DNA of 64,000 nt, from assembly GCF_026109735.1 (NCBI RefSeq), contig NZ_CP069620.1, forward strand, positions 3,100,001-3,164,000, in the 5' to 3' direction. The notes beneath the pieces were generated by a model. That model was given only the letters and a program-made list of their open reading frames with translations, did not search any database and was not told the DNA's origin. This document shows, in pieces, positions 7,409 to 16,594 of the stretch (position 1 is the stretch's first letter; every line of letters starts with the position of its first letter). The stretch is from Salinimicrobium tongyeongense. Lineage in GTDB: Bacteria > Bacteroidota > Bacteroidia > Flavobacteriales > Flavobacteriaceae. The translations under genes were made by a program, and so were the position numbers.

Positions 7409-8437
7409 ATGAAGTTTACAGCAACTCAAATAGCAGGAATACTCGGGGGCGAGGTAGTAGGAGATCCCGGGGCAGAGGTTGACAGGCTTGCAAAGATCGA
7501 GGAAGGGACTGCAGGTTCCATCACGTTTTTAGCCAACCCTAAATACACTTCTTTTATTTATTCCACCAGGGCCACTATTACCATAGTTAGTGAAAATTTT
7601 CAAGCAGAGGAGGGGCTTTCTACCACTCTTATTAAGGTGAAAGATCCTTATACTGCTTTTTCAAAACTTTTGGAATACTACAATCAGGTGAAACTGAACA
7701 AATCTGGGATAGAGCAGCCAAGCTTTATTTCTGAATCTGTTAGTTACGGGGAAAACCTCTATCTGGGGGCCTTTTCATACCTAGGCGAGCAAGTGAAAAT
7801 TGGAAATAATGTCAAGATCTTTCCCAACTCTTACATTGGAGACAATGTTCAGATTGGAGACAACGTCACGATCTTTCCGGGGGCTAAGGTTTATTCTGAA
7901 ACCATAATCGGGAATAACTGTGTGCTGCATGGCGGGGTGGTTATTGGAGCCGATGGTTTCGGCTTTTCACCAGATGCTGATGGCGTGTACTCAAAAGTGC
8001 CACAAATAGGCAACGTTATTATAGAAGATAATGTAGATATTGGTGCCGGTACCACCATAGACAGGGCTACCCTGGGGTCTACCATCATAAGAAAAGGCGT
8101 GAAGCTGGATAATCAAATCCAGATCGCCCATAATGTTGAAATTGGAGAAAACACAGCTATAGCTGCCCAAACCGGCATTGCTGGTTCTTCAAAAATTGGA
8201 AAAAACTGCCTTATTGGTGGGCAGGTTGGTATTGTAGGGCACCTGCAAATTGGAGACCGGGTGAAGATCCAGGCACAGTCGGGGATTGGCCGCAATATCA
8301 AAGACGGGGAAATGATTCAGGGTTCCCCGGCATTTGGCTATAGTGAATACAATAAAGCCTACGTACATTTTAAGAATTTACCCAAAATAGAAGACCGCTT
8401 AACCAAATTAGAAAAAAAACAAACAGATAATGGCTAA
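7409..8437 (+). CDS. lpxD: UDP-3-O-(3-hydroxyacyl)glucosamine N-acyltransferase
   Basis: Third step of lipid A synthesis: transfers a 3-hydroxyacyl chain from ACP to the 2-amino group of UDP-3-acyl-glucosamine. The 342-aa protein has the N-terminal uridine-binding domain ([33 protein letters not shown]), then a long left-handed beta helix of hexapeptide repeats (about residues 105-310) with the active-site His in [23 protein letters not shown], and a C-terminal helix. Length is standard. It overlaps the following lpxC-fabZ gene by 8 bases, so the two are translationally coupled. A second, shorter LpxD-like gene lies at 11251. Confidence 0.95.
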   Translation: MKFTATQIAGILGGEVVGDPGAEVDRLAKIEEGTAGSITFLANPKYTSFIYSTRATITIVSENFQAEEGLSTTLIKVKDPYTAFSKLLEYYNQVKLNKSGIEQPSFISESVSYGENLYLGAFSYLGEQVKIGNNVKIFPNSYIGDNVQIGDNVTIFPGAKVYSETIIGNNCVLHGGVVIGADGFGFSPDADGVYSKVPQIGNVIIEDNVDIGAGTTIDRATLGSTIIRKGVKLDNQIQIAHNVEIGENTAIAAQTGIAGSSKIGKNCLIGGQVGIVGHLQIGDRVKIQAQSGIGRNIKDGEMIQGSPAFGYSEYNKAYVHFKNLPKIEDRLTKLEKKQTDNG

Positions 8438-9818
8438 ACAACGCACCATAAGTAAAGAAGTTTCTTTACAGGGAGTGGGGCTTCACACAGGTAATGAAGT
8501 CACTCTTACATTTAAACCGGCTCCAAACAATACCGGTTTCTGTTTTGTAAGAACAGATCTTGAAGGGAATCCTATGGTGGAAGCCGATGTTAATTATGTG
8601 GTTAACACTCAAAGGGGCACCAACCTTGAAAAGGACGGGGTAACTATACAAACTTCAGAACACGTGCTCGCAGCCTGTGTGGGTCTTGAAATAGACAATA
8701 TCTTTATTGAGCTCAATGCTGCTGAACCTCCTATTATGGATGGTTCTTCAAAGTTCTTTATCGAAGCCCTTCAGGAAGCCGGTATCGAAGAACAGGAGTG
8801 TGAAAGGGAAGAGTACGTGGTGACTGATGTGATTCGTTACCACGACGAAAAAACCGGAAGTGAGATCCTTGTGATGCCTGCCGATGATTACCAGGTGACT
8901 ACCATGGTAGATTTTGGTACTAAAGTGCTTGGTACTCAAAACGCTTCTCTTCAGAAGTTATCCGATTTTAAATCTGAAATTTCAAATGCGCGAACTTTCA
9001 GTTTCTTACATGAAATTGAGACCCTATTGGAGCATGGGCTCATAAAAGGAGGGGATCTTAACAATGCCATTGTTTATGTAGACAAGGAGCTAAGCCCCGA
9101 GACTATGGATAAACTAAGGGTGGCTTTCAAAAAAGACAATATCGCAGTCAAACCTAACGGGATTCTTGATAACCTTACGCTGCATTATCCAAATGAAGCG
9201 GCCAGGCATAAACTCCTGGATGTGATAGGAGACCTGGCTTTGGTGGGAACGCGTATACGTGGAAAAGTAATTGCCAACAAACCCGGGCATTACGTGAACA
9301 CCCAGTTTGCTAAAAAGCTTTCTAAAATCATCAAAGCCGAAAAGCGGAACAATGTTCCAAAATATGATCTTGACAAAGAGCCTTTGATGGACGTTAATGA
9401 GATCATGAACATACTCCCTCACCGCCCTCCGTTTATTCTGGTAGACAAGATCATAGAATTGACCCGAGATACTGTGGTGGGTGTCAAAAATGTCACTATG
9501 AACGAACCTTTTTTTGTAGGGCATTTCCCGGGGAAACCTGTTATGCCGGGCGTGCTGCAGGTAGAGGCTATGGCGCAAACCGGCGGGATTTTGGCACTAA
9601 AATCTGTGCCCGATCCAGAAAATTACCTCACTTTCTTTATGAAGATCGATAATGTAAAATTCAAAAGACAGGTAGTGCCGGGTGATACACTCATTTTTAA
9701 ATTGGAACTACTGGCGCCAATAAGAAGAGGAATATGCCAAATGCAGGGATATGCTTATGCTAACGGCAAGCTCGTGACAGAAGCCATTTTAATGGCTCAA
9801 ATTGTAAAACAAAAATAA
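8430..9818 (+). CDS. lpxC-fabZ: fused LpxC deacetylase / FabZ dehydratase
   Basis: A 462-aa bifunctional protein. Residues 1 to about 305 are LpxC, the zinc-dependent UDP-3-O-acyl-GlcNAc deacetylase that commits precursors to lipid A, with [17 protein letters not shown] and [20 protein letters not shown] carrying the zinc ligands. Residues about 315-462 are FabZ, the 3-hydroxyacyl-ACP dehydratase, with [14 protein letters not shown] (catalytic His) and [20 protein letters not shown] (catalytic Glu). The fusion is a known Bacteroidota trait. It ties the two enzymes competing for 3-hydroxyacyl-ACP, lipid A versus fatty acid elongation, to one translation product. Only 5 bases separate it from lpxA. 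Confidence 0.96.
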   Translation: MAKQRTISKEVSLQGVGLHTGNEVTLTFKPAPNNTGFCFVRTDLEGNPMVEADVNYVVNTQRGTNLEKDGVTIQTSEHVLAACVGLEIDNIFIELNAAEPPIMDGSSKFFIEALQEAGIEEQECEREEYVVTDVIRYHDEKTGSEILVMPADDYQVTTMVDFGTKVLGTQNASLQKLSDFKSEISNARTFSFLHEIETLLEHGLIKGGDLNNAIVYVDKELSPETMDKLRVAFKKDNIAVKPNGILDNLTLHYPNEAARHKLLDVIGDLALVGTRIRGKVIANKPGHYVNTQFAKKLSKIIKAEKRNNVPKYDLDKEPLMDVNEIMNILPHRPPFILVDKIIELTRDTVVGVKNVTMNEPFFVGHFPGKPVMPGVLQVEAMAQTGGILALKSVPDPENYLTFFMKIDNVKFKRQVVPGDTLIFKLELLAPIRRGICQMQGYAYANGKLVTEAILMAQIVKQK

Positions 9819-9823
9819 AAACT

Positions 9824-10609
9824 ATGAATCAACCCTTAGCATACGTTCATCCCGGAGCCAAGATTGCAAAGAATGTGGTGATTGAGCCTTTTACCACCAT
9901 CCACAACAACGTGGTTATAGGTGAAGGTACCTGGATAGGATCGAATGTTACTATTATGGAAGGGGCGAGGATCGGAAAGAACTGTAATATTTTTCCCGGT
10001 GCCGTTATTTCTGCTGTTCCTCAGGACAAAAAATTTAATGACGAAGATACACTTACCGAAATTGGCGATAATACCACAATTAGGGAATGTGTGACCATTA
10101 ACCGTGGTACAACCGACAGGATGAAGACCAAGATTGGCAGTAATTGCTGGATCATGGCTTACTGTCACATTGCGCACGACTGTGTGGTGGGAGACAACTG
10201 TATTTTTTCCAATAACAGTACTCTGGCCGGTCACATTAATGTGGGCGATTATGTGGTGCTTGCAGGTATGGCTGCTATTCAGCAGTTCTGCAGCATAGGG
10301 AGTCACGCCTTTGTAACCGGTGGTTCATTGGTGCGTAAGGATGTTCCTCCCTTCGTAAAAGCGGGTAGGGAGCCCTTGTCTTACGTGGGGGTGAACTCAA
10401 TAGGCCTGAGACGCCGTGGTTTTTCTACGGAAAAGATCAGGGAGATCCAGGATATTTACCGAATCCTCTATCAAAAGAACTACAACAATACCCAGGCAGT
10501 GGCCATCATCGAAGCCGAAATGGAAGCAACTTCCGAAAGAGATGATATTTTAGAATTTATCAAAAATTCCCAGCGCGGAATCATGAAAGGATATATTAGT
10601 ACAAATTAA
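9824..10609 (+). CDS. lpxA: acyl-ACP--UDP-N-acetylglucosamine O-acyltransferase
   Basis: First enzyme of lipid A synthesis. The 261-aa protein is a left-handed beta helix of hexapeptide repeats through about residue 190 followed by a helical C-terminal domain (RRGFSTEKIREIQDIYRILY). Diagnostic segments are QDKKFNDEDT, TIRECVTINRGT and YCHIAHDCVVGDNC, the last with the catalytic His. Length matches E. coli LpxA (262 aa). It sits between lpxC-fabZ (5 bases upstream) and efp (12 bases downstream), in a single transcription unit. Confidence 0.96.
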   Translation: MNQPLAYVHPGAKIAKNVVIEPFTTIHNNVVIGEGTWIGSNVTIMEGARIGKNCNIFPGAVISAVPQDKKFNDEDTLTEIGDNTTIRECVTINRGTTDRMKTKIGSNCWIMAYCHIAHDCVVGDNCIFSNNSTLAGHINVGDYVVLAGMAAIQQFCSIGSHAFVTGGSLVRKDVPPFVKAGREPLSYVGVNSIGLRRRGFSTEKIREIQDIYRILYQKNYNNTQAVAIIEAEMEATSERDDILEFIKNSQRGIMKGYISTN

Positions 10610-10621
10610 TAAGTCGCAAAA

Positions 10622-11188
10622 ATGGCAAGTACAAGTGATATTAGAAACGGGTTGTGCATAAGATACAACCACGATATCTTCAAAATTATTGAATTCCTTC
10701 ACGTAAAGCCCGGTAAAGGTCCTGCTTTCGTAAGAACAAAACTAAAAAGTGTGACTACCGGAAAGGTGATTGAAAATACCTTTTCTGCAGGTCACAAGAT
10801 TGATGACGTTAGGGTAGAAACCCATAAGTTCCAGTTCCTTTATAACGACGGGGAATTCTACCACTTCATGAATACCGAAGATTACACCCAGATTCGCCTT
10901 ACGGAAAATGCACTGGATGCACCGGGGCTTCTTAAAGAAGGGGAAGTGGTTACGATCCTGATTAACACCGAAGATCAAATGCCGCTTTCTGTAGAGATGC
11001 CTGCAAGTGTGATTCTTGAAGTAACCCATACAGAGCCCGGAGTAAAAGGGAACACTGCAACCAACGCTACCAAGCCTGCGACAGTAGAGACTGGTGCCGA
11101 AGTTAACGTTCCGCTTTTTATCAATGAAGGGGATAAGATCAAGATCGAAACCGAAAAAGGAACCTATAAGGAAAGAATAAAGGAGTAG
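10622..11188 (+). CDS. efp: translation elongation factor P
   Basis: Relieves ribosome stalling at polyproline stretches. The 188-aa protein shows the three beta-barrel domains: domain I with VKPGKGPAFVRTKLK, whose Lys32 is the usual modification site at the tip, domain II from about residue 68 (QFLYNDGEFYHFMNTEDYTQI), and the OB-fold C-terminal domain with VILEVTHTEPGVKGNTATNATKPATVETG. The gene lies inside the lpx operon, 12 bases after lpxA. No epmA/epmB-type modification genes are in the window. Confidence 0.96.
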   Translation: MASTSDIRNGLCIRYNHDIFKIIEFLHVKPGKGPAFVRTKLKSVTTGKVIENTFSAGHKIDDVRVETHKFQFLYNDGEFYHFMNTEDYTQIRLTENALDAPGLLKEGEVVTILINTEDQMPLSVEMPASVILEVTHTEPGVKGNTATNATKPATVETGAEVNVPLFINEGDKIKIETEKGTYKERIKE

Positions 11189-11203
11189 TTTTCTGTAGTC
11201 AGG

Positions 11204-11248
11204 AAATCTCAAATCTAAAATCTCACATCTCACATCTCATATCTAATT
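11204..11248. repeat. short tandem spacer array (AATCTCACATCTCA type)
   Basis: The spacer between efp and the second lpxD-like gene consists almost entirely of imperfect repeats of (A)AATCTCA / CATCTCA / ATCTAA units. It is one of several such arrays in this window, each with its own unit. Confidence 0.7.
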
Positions 11249-11250
11249 AA

Positions 11251-12183
11251 ATGAAGTTTCCCCAACAGCACACCCTTGAGCAGATCGCTACCATTATTTC
11301 TTCGGAATTTGTGGGGCCGGCAGATTTTCCGGTTTTGGGAATGAATGAGATCCATGTGGTAACACCGGGAGATATTGTGTTTGTAGATCATCCCAAGTAC
11401 TACGATAAAGCCCTGAATTCCGCAGCTACCGTTGTGCTTATTAATAAAGAAGTGGAATGTCCTGAAGGAAAGGCTTTATTGATTTCAGATGATCCCTTCA
11501 GGGATTTCAATAAGCTTACCAGGTACTTTAAGCCTTTTGAAAAGGCTACTTCAAACCTGGCTGCTTCCGCAGAAGTGGGAGAAGGAAGTGTGATACAACC
11601 GGGCGCGTTTGTGGGGAACAATGTGAAAATTGGTAAGAACTGTCTTATTCATGCCAACGTAAGTATTTACGATAACACTATTATTGGAGATAATGTTACC
11701 ATACATTCAGGTAGCGTTTTAGGGGGAGATGCTTTTTACTACAAGAAACGTCCCGAAGGTTACGATAAACTTATATCGGGTGGCAGAGTGGTGATCAAAG
11801 ACAACGTGGATATTGGTGCTAATTGCACTATAGACAAAGGTGTGACCGGTGACACCACCATTGGTAAGGGAACCAAGCTTGATAACTTAATCCAGGTGGG
11901 GCACGATACGGTAATTGGAGAAAACTGCCTTATCGCTTCGCAGGTGGGCATTGCCGGCGCAGTGGTTATTGAAGATGATGTAACCGTTTGGGGGCAGGTT
12001 GGCTTCCGAAGCGGGATTGTAGTTAAAAAAGGCGGTGTAATGATGGGGCAGGCCGGGATCACAAAATCAACTAAAGAAAATACCGTATATTCGGGAAATC
12101 CGGCAATGGAGTCTCGCGAGTGGCTTAAAGAGTTGGCACTTTTGCGCCGATTGCCTAAATTGATGGAAAAAATAAACGGTTGA
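11251..12183 (+). CDS. second LpxD-like acyltransferase (310 aa)
   Basis: A left-handed beta-helix protein similar to LpxD but shorter (310 vs 342 aa). The N-terminal part has LEQIATIISSEFVGPADFPVLGMNEIHVVTPGDIVFVDHPKYYDKAL, and the hexapeptide-repeat core (about residues 105-285) includes IQVGHDTVIGENCLIASQVGIAG, keeping the His of the LpxD active site. Bacteroidota commonly carry such a second copy in the lpx operon (recollection). Its acyl specificity is unknown; it may acylate a different sugar nucleotide or use a different chain length. It lies downstream of efp after a repeat array and 1 base before the NTF2-like gene. Confidence 0.85.
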   Translation: MKFPQQHTLEQIATIISSEFVGPADFPVLGMNEIHVVTPGDIVFVDHPKYYDKALNSAATVVLINKEVECPEGKALLISDDPFRDFNKLTRYFKPFEKATSNLAASAEVGEGSVIQPGAFVGNNVKIGKNCLIHANVSIYDNTIIGDNVTIHSGSVLGGDAFYYKKRPEGYDKLISGGRVVIKDNVDIGANCTIDKGVTGDTTIGKGTKLDNLIQVGHDTVIGENCLIASQVGIAGAVVIEDDVTVWGQVGFRSGIVVKKGGVMMGQAGITKSTKENTVYSGNPAMESREWLKELALLRRLPKLMEKING

Positions 12184-12184
12184 T

Positions 12185-12595
12185 ATGAGCTTAACACCTA
12201 AAGATTGCGTTGCGAAATTCTATTCATCAGATTTTTACAAAAATCCTGAATCTGTAAAAGATTACCTTCATCCCGAAGCACAACTGTTCTGGAACAGTAG
12301 CGCCGGCTTCCATAAGTTGGGTTATTCAGAAATAGCCGGCATGTCTAAGGAACTTTCTCAATCTTTTGATCATCTGCGGGCCGATATTAGTCACCTCCTA
12401 AGCGATGGGGATACGGTTACCATCCGCTTTACTTATTATGTGAGAACTGTAGAGAACCCCGATGAAGAACTTCCTATGGCTCATTTTATTTCTATTTGGG
12501 AATGTAAGGACGGGAAAATGTACAAAGGCCATCAAATCAGTCAGCAGGCAGATGACAGCCCTGAGAATCTGGATTCTTTCCTTCCAATTAATTAA
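12185..12595 (+). CDS. NTF2-like (SnoaL-type) protein (136 aa)
   Basis: A 136-aa protein with the cone-shaped NTF2-like fold pattern: an N-terminal helix region (LTPKDCVAKFYSSDFYKNPESVKDYLHPEAQLFWNS), a central helix (EIAGMSKELSQSFDHL) and long strands (VTIRFTYYVRT; MAHFISIWECKDGKM). Members include enzymes and pure ligand-binding proteins; none of the residues seen here pins down a reaction. It starts one base after the lpxD-like stop and so shares its mRNA. A small hairpin (TAGGTTT/AAACCTA) and the sucD -10 element follow. Confidence 0.8.
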   Translation: MSLTPKDCVAKFYSSDFYKNPESVKDYLHPEAQLFWNSSAGFHKLGYSEIAGMSKELSQSFDHLRADISHLLSDGDTVTIRFTYYVRTVENPDEELPMAHFISIWECKDGKMYKGHQISQQADDSPENLDSFLPIN

Positions 12596-12626
12596 TAAAA
12601 CCCTTTAGGTTTCTTTTATAAAAACC

Positions 12627-12634
12627 TAATTTTG
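12627..12634 (+). promoter_or_regulatory. -10 element of sucD
   Basis: TAATTTTG, 25 bases before the sucD ATG at 12660. It overlaps the right arm of a small hairpin (about 12606-12627) that could end the lpx operon. Confidence 0.55.
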
Positions 12635-12659
12635 CAACTGAAAAATCAAATAATCAACT

Positions 12660-13532
12660 ATGAGCGTTTTAGTCAATAAAGATTCAAAAATAATTGTACA
12701 AGGATTTACCGGAAGTGAAGGTACTTTTCACGCCGGCCAGATGATCGAGTATGGAACGAATGTGGTAGGTGGTGTTACCCCCGGAAAAGGAGGTCAAAAA
12801 CATCTTGAAAAGCCTGTTTTTAACACCGTTTCTGATGCTGTTAAAGAAACAGGGGCCGACGTTTCAATTATTTTTGTGCCACCGGCTTTTGCAGCCGATG
12901 CCATTATGGAAGCAGCAGACGCAGGTATCAAGGTAATCATCACGATCACCGAAGGTATCCCGGTTGCCGATATGATTAAAGCTGCCGATTATATTAAAGA
13001 TAAAGATTGTCGTCTTGTAGGTCCAAACTGTCCCGGAGTGATCACTCCGGGAGAAGCCAAAGTGGGAATCATGCCCGGTTTCGTATTCAAAAAAGGTAAA
13101 GTTGGGATCGTTTCAAAATCGGGAACCCTTACTTATGAAGCTGCCGATCAGGTGGTAAAACAGGGGCTTGGAATTACTACTGCCATCGGGATTGGGGGAG
13201 ATCCAATTATTGGGACCACTACAAAAGAGGCTGTAGAGCTATTAATGAACGACGATGAGACTGAATGTATCGTAATGATTGGGGAAATTGGCGGTCAGCT
13301 TGAAGCCGATGCCGCAAGATGGGTGAAAGAGAACGGCAACAAGAAGCCAGTTGTTGGTTTTATAGCCGGAGAAACTGCGCCAAAAGGAAGAACAATGGGG
13401 CACGCCGGCGCAATTGTAGGCGGAAGTGAAGATACAGCACAGGCTAAAAAAGCCATTTTAAGAGAGAATGGAATCCATGTGGTTGATTCTCCTGCCGAAA
13501 TTGGCAAGAAAGTTAAAGAAGTGATGGGATAA
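12660..13532 (+). CDS. sucD: succinyl-CoA synthetase, alpha subunit
   Basis: TCA-cycle enzyme making succinate and ATP/GTP from succinyl-CoA. The 290-aa protein has the CoA-binding N-terminus ([24 protein letters not shown]), the phosphate/CoA loop [20 protein letters not shown] and the phospho-histidine His248 in [11 protein letters not shown]. Length is normal. The beta-subunit gene sucC is not adjacent, an arrangement I believe is common in Bacteroidota. It has its own -10 element and is followed by a strong terminator at 13556-13603. Confidence 0.96.
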   Translation: MSVLVNKDSKIIVQGFTGSEGTFHAGQMIEYGTNVVGGVTPGKGGQKHLEKPVFNTVSDAVKETGADVSIIFVPPAFAADAIMEAADAGIKVIITITEGIPVADMIKAADYIKDKDCRLVGPNCPGVITPGEAKVGIMPGFVFKKGKVGIVSKSGTLTYEAADQVVKQGLGITTAIGIGGDPIIGTTTKEAVELLMNDDETECIVMIGEIGGQLEADAARWVKENGNKKPVVGFIAGETAPKGRTMGHAGAIVGGSEDTAQAKKAILRENGIHVVDSPAEIGKKVKEVMG

Positions 13533-13555
13533 TTATTTCCCGCTTAAAGATCATT

Positions 13556-13603
13556 AAAAACCTCCGTAACTTGTCAAAAAAGGCAGTTTTCGGAGGTTTT
13601 TTA
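13556..13603 (+). terminator. intrinsic terminator of sucD
   Basis: AAAAACCTCCG pairs with CGGAGGTTTTT and is followed by T residues. The loop contains TCAAAAAAGGCAGTTTTC, a relative of the dispersed palindrome reported in the findings. Confidence 0.8.
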
Positions 13604-13623
13604 GTCCCCACCACTTCTTTTGT

Positions 13624-13631
13624 TATATTTG
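13624..13631 (+). promoter_or_regulatory. -10 element of fabG
   Basis: TATATTTG, an exact TAnnTTTG, 39 bases before the fabG ATG. Confidence 0.55.
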
Positions 13632-13670
13632 AAAGAAATTAATCCACACCAGGAAAACAGATAATTAATC

Positions 13671-14417
13671 ATGAAATTATTAGAAGGAAAAAATGCTATC
13701 ATTACCGGTGCCAGTAGAGGGATTGGTAAAGGAATAGCCGAGGTTTTTGCAAAACACGGTGCCAATGTCGCTTTTACTTACAGTTCTTCTGCCGAAGCTG
13801 CCATCCAGCTCGAGAAAGAACTTCAGGAACTGGGCATAAAAGCAAAAGGTTATAAGTCAAATGCAGCCGACTTCAAAGAGGCTGAAGAACTTGTGAAAAA
13901 CGTTCTTGAAGATTTCGGAAGCATAGATGTACTCGTAAATAATGCCGGTATTACCAAAGACAATCTCCTTATGCGAATGAGCGAAGAAGACTTTGACAAA
14001 GTAATTGATGTCAACCTTAAATCTGTATTTAATATGACCAAAGCTGTGCAGCGCAGCATGCTTAAACAGCGCCAGGGAAGCATCATCAACATGAGTAGTG
14101 TGGTTGGGGTAAAAGGAAATGCCGGGCAGGCAAACTATGCCGCTTCAAAAGCCGGAATGATTGGCTTCTCTAAATCCATGGCCCTTGAACTTGGTTCCCG
14201 AAACATCAGGACCAACGTTATCGCCCCGGGTTTCATTGAGACTGAAATGACAGGAAAACTCGACGAAAAAACTGTAGAGGGCTGGAGAGAGGCTATTCCT
14301 TTAAAAAGAGGCGGAACACCCGAAGATATTGCAAATACCTGTGTTTTCCTCGCCAGTGACCTGAGTGCCTACATTACAGGCCAGGTTATAAATGTAGATG
14401 GCGGAATGCTTACCTAA
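13671..14417 (+). CDS. fabG: 3-oxoacyl-ACP reductase
   Basis: NADPH-dependent reductase of fatty acid elongation, SDR fold. The 248-aa protein has the cofactor loop TGASRGIGKGIAEVF (residues 12-26), NNAG at 90-93, and the catalytic Ser143-Tyr156-Lys160 in NMSSVVGVKGNAGQANYAASK. RTNVIAPGFIETEMT and DLSAYITGQVINVDGGM complete a typical FabG. A stand-alone promoter and a following terminator (14451-14500) suggest a one-gene unit. Other SDR enzymes are possible, but the motif set and length are those of FabG. Confidence 0.92.
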   Translation: MKLLEGKNAIITGASRGIGKGIAEVFAKHGANVAFTYSSSAEAAIQLEKELQELGIKAKGYKSNAADFKEAEELVKNVLEDFGSIDVLVNNAGITKDNLLMRMSEEDFDKVIDVNLKSVFNMTKAVQRSMLKQRQGSIINMSSVVGVKGNAGQANYAASKAGMIGFSKSMALELGSRNIRTNVIAPGFIETEMTGKLDEKTVEGWREAIPLKRGGTPEDIANTCVFLASDLSAYITGQVINVDGGMLT

Positions 14418-14422
14418 ATTTT

Positions 14423-14449
14423 ATATTGAATATTGAATATTTAATATTA
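14423..14449. repeat. short TATTGAA spacer repeat
   Basis: ATTGAATATTGAATATTTAATATT: reiterated and self-complementary 8-base units directly after the fabG stop. Confidence 0.5.
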
Positions 14450-14450
14450 A

Positions 14451-14500
14451 GGCTGCTTAAAAAGGGCATTTTTGGGAATGAACTTTTAAGCAGCCTTTTT
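14451..14500 (+). terminator. intrinsic terminator of fabG
   Basis: GGCTGCTTAAAA pairs with TTTTAAGCAGCC, followed by TTTTT. The loop carries GGGCATTTTTGGG, a copy of the dispersed motif. Confidence 0.8.
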
Positions 14501-14543
14501 CTCTTGGCATTATTTGCGTACTTTTCTTTCTCTAAACTATTAA

Positions 14544-16574
14544 ATGCCGGTTTCAACATTTTTACTTATTCTCCTTTCTTTTGTGCTTGCTTTGGTAGTG
14601 GCGCTGTTCCAGTATTTCTACAAAACAAAAAAGCGGGGTGCCAAAAATGCCATTTTTGGAGGCCTTCGTTTTCTGGCCACCTTTGCACTTCTGGTGTTGC
14701 TTATCAATCCAAAGATGAACAGTACCCGGTATTATACTGAAAAACCTGCTTTGGTACTCGCTGTAGATAATTCCTCTTCCATCGCAACTTTTGGAGCAGG
14801 AGAAGAGGTCAGGAATTTTGCTGAAGCTATCCGCGGCGACCGGGAATTGCAGGAAAATTTTGACATTGTGTTTTTTTCCTTCGGAAAAGAACTTGAACAG
14901 AGCGATTCGCTCTCCTTTGATGCCCCGCAAACCAATCTTCCTGCCGTTTTCAATGGCCTTTCGGCACTTTATGAAAAGCAGGTGGCCCCAACCCTGCTTA
15001 TTACTGACGGAAATCAGACTTTAGGCGAAGAAATGGCTTTTGTGGCCGCGCGTTACCGGCAGCCCGTACTTCCGGTGGTGGTGGGCGATACGCTGAATTA
15101 TGAGGATTTGGGGATTTCCAGGATCAACGTTAATAAATATGCCTTTTTGAACAACCGATTTCCGGTGGAGATCATACTGAATTACTCCGGAAAATCTTCC
15201 GCAGCGACAAAACTGGAAATTCTGGAAGGAAGTTCAGTGCTGCATTCAGAGCAGCTTTCATTTTCGCCTCAAGATAATTCCGAAGTAATAAGAGTTGAGC
15301 TTATGGCAGGTGCCGTGGGGGTTCATAATTACAGCGTGCGGCTCCAGGCTGTTGATGCTGAGAAAAACCTGCTCAACAATACCCGCGAATTTGCAGTGGA
15401 AGTTATTGATGAACGCACAAAAGTGCTTATTGCTTATTCGATTCTACACCCCGATTTGGGGGCGCTGCAAAACGCCATTGAATCTAACCGGCAAAGGGAA
15501 GTGGAGCTGAAACCTATTGCTGAAGTTGAAGATGCAAAAGAATACCAGCTTGTCATCCTGTACCAGCCCGATGCGCGATTTAAAACTTTAATGGACCTGC
15601 TCCAGTCCCAAAACCAAAATTATTTCCTCATCACAGGCCCAGAAACAGACTGGAATTTCCTGAACCGCCAGCAGGATCTTTTTGACCAGGAGCTTACCGG
15701 TCAGTCAGAAGAATTCTTTCCCATTTGGAGTGAGAACTTCAAAGCTTTTCAGACTGAAGATATCGGGTATCAGGATTTTCCGCCGCTTAAAGGCAATTTC
15801 GGAGATTTTAATGCTCCTGAAAATCTTGATGTGCTGTTGTACAGAGAGGTCCAGGGCCTGGAAACAGATGTTCCTTTAATGGGCGTGGGTGCTGCCGGAA
15901 ATTCTAAAGTTGCTTATATTTTTGGAGCTGACATTTGGCGCTGGCGAAGCCTGGTGTTTCGGAAAACCGGCTCTTTTGAGAAGTTTGATGAGCTTATTGG
16001 AAAGATGGTGCAGTTACTGGCATCAAAAGGCAGGCAGGACAGGTTGCTGGTGCAGTATGAGCCTTTGTACAATGGCAGTGAAGAAGTTGTAATTTCGGCA
16101 GATTACTTTGATCAAAGTTTCATTTTTGATCCCCGTGCACGGCTTGAAATTGCCCTGGAAAATCAACAAACAAATGAGCAGCGACAAATCCCCTTACTGC
16201 TTAAAGGCAATTCTTATAAGGTAGATTTGAGCAGTCTTCCTGCCGGAGATTACAATTTCAGCGTTCGGGAAACTACCGGGGGCTTAGCCCGCTCTGGCAG
16301 TTTCAGGATCCTCGATTTTGATGTAGAGCAACAATTTGGCAGGGCAAACCTGGAAAAGCTGCGGCAAATTGCAGATCAAAAAGGGGAACAGCTTTATTTT
16401 CTTCAGGATTTTGAACAGCTAAAGCAGGATTTATTATCGAACGATTCTTACGCTACAATTCAAAAAAGCCGTGAAAAGGACGTATCTTTGATCGACTGGA
16501 AATACCTGCTGGGGATCATTGTTTTAGCGCTTGGCGCAGAGTGGTTCCTAAGGAAGTATTACGGCCTTATTTAA
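14544..16574 (+). CDS. membrane protein with von Willebrand A-type domain (676 aa)
   Basis: A 676-aa protein with two N-terminal membrane segments (about residues 4-24 and 38-56), then a VWA-like domain starting LVLAVDNSSSIATFGAGEEVR with an intact MIDAS motif (DxSxS), then a long beta-rich periplasmic-type region and a final membrane segment (WKYLLGIIVLALGAEWFL). The topology resembles BatA/BatB-type proteins and the uncharacterised Bacteroidota 'VWA domain' membrane proteins. It is followed after 20 bases by an SPFH/prohibitin gene on the same strand, suggesting a shared role in the membrane. A start at 14544 was chosen as the first Met before the membrane segment. Function unknown. Confidence 0.8.
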   Translation: MPVSTFLLILLSFVLALVVALFQYFYKTKKRGAKNAIFGGLRFLATFALLVLLINPKMNSTRYYTEKPALVLAVDNSSSIATFGAGEEVRNFAEAIRGDRELQENFDIVFFSFGKELEQSDSLSFDAPQTNLPAVFNGLSALYEKQVAPTLLITDGNQTLGEEMAFVAARYRQPVLPVVVGDTLNYEDLGISRINVNKYAFLNNRFPVEIILNYSGKSSAATKLEILEGSSVLHSEQLSFSPQDNSEVIRVELMAGAVGVHNYSVRLQAVDAEKNLLNNTREFAVEVIDERTKVLIAYSILHPDLGALQNAIESNRQREVELKPIAEVEDAKEYQLVILYQPDARFKTLMDLLQSQNQNYFLITGPETDWNFLNRQQDLFDQELTGQSEEFFPIWSENFKAFQTEDIGYQDFPPLKGNFGDFNAPENLDVLLYREVQGLETDVPLMGVGAAGNSKVAYIFGADIWRWRSLVFRKTGSFEKFDELIGKMVQLLASKGRQDRLLVQYEPLYNGSEEVVISADYFDQSFIFDPRARLEIALENQQTNEQRQIPLLLKGNSYKVDLSSLPAGDYNFSVRETTGGLARSGSFRILDFDVEQQFGRANLEKLRQIADQKGEQLYFLQDFEQLKQDLLSNDSYATIQKSREKDVSLIDWKYLLGIIVLALGAEWFLRKYYGLI

Positions 16575-16594
16575 ATTCTTATTATTTATTACTT

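Noticed and set aside
14426-14740. A 104-codon plus-strand frame with hydrophobic residues upstream of the VWA gene
   Set aside because: It reads through the fabG terminator and overlaps the first 200 bases of the VWA gene in another frame; it has no family resemblance.
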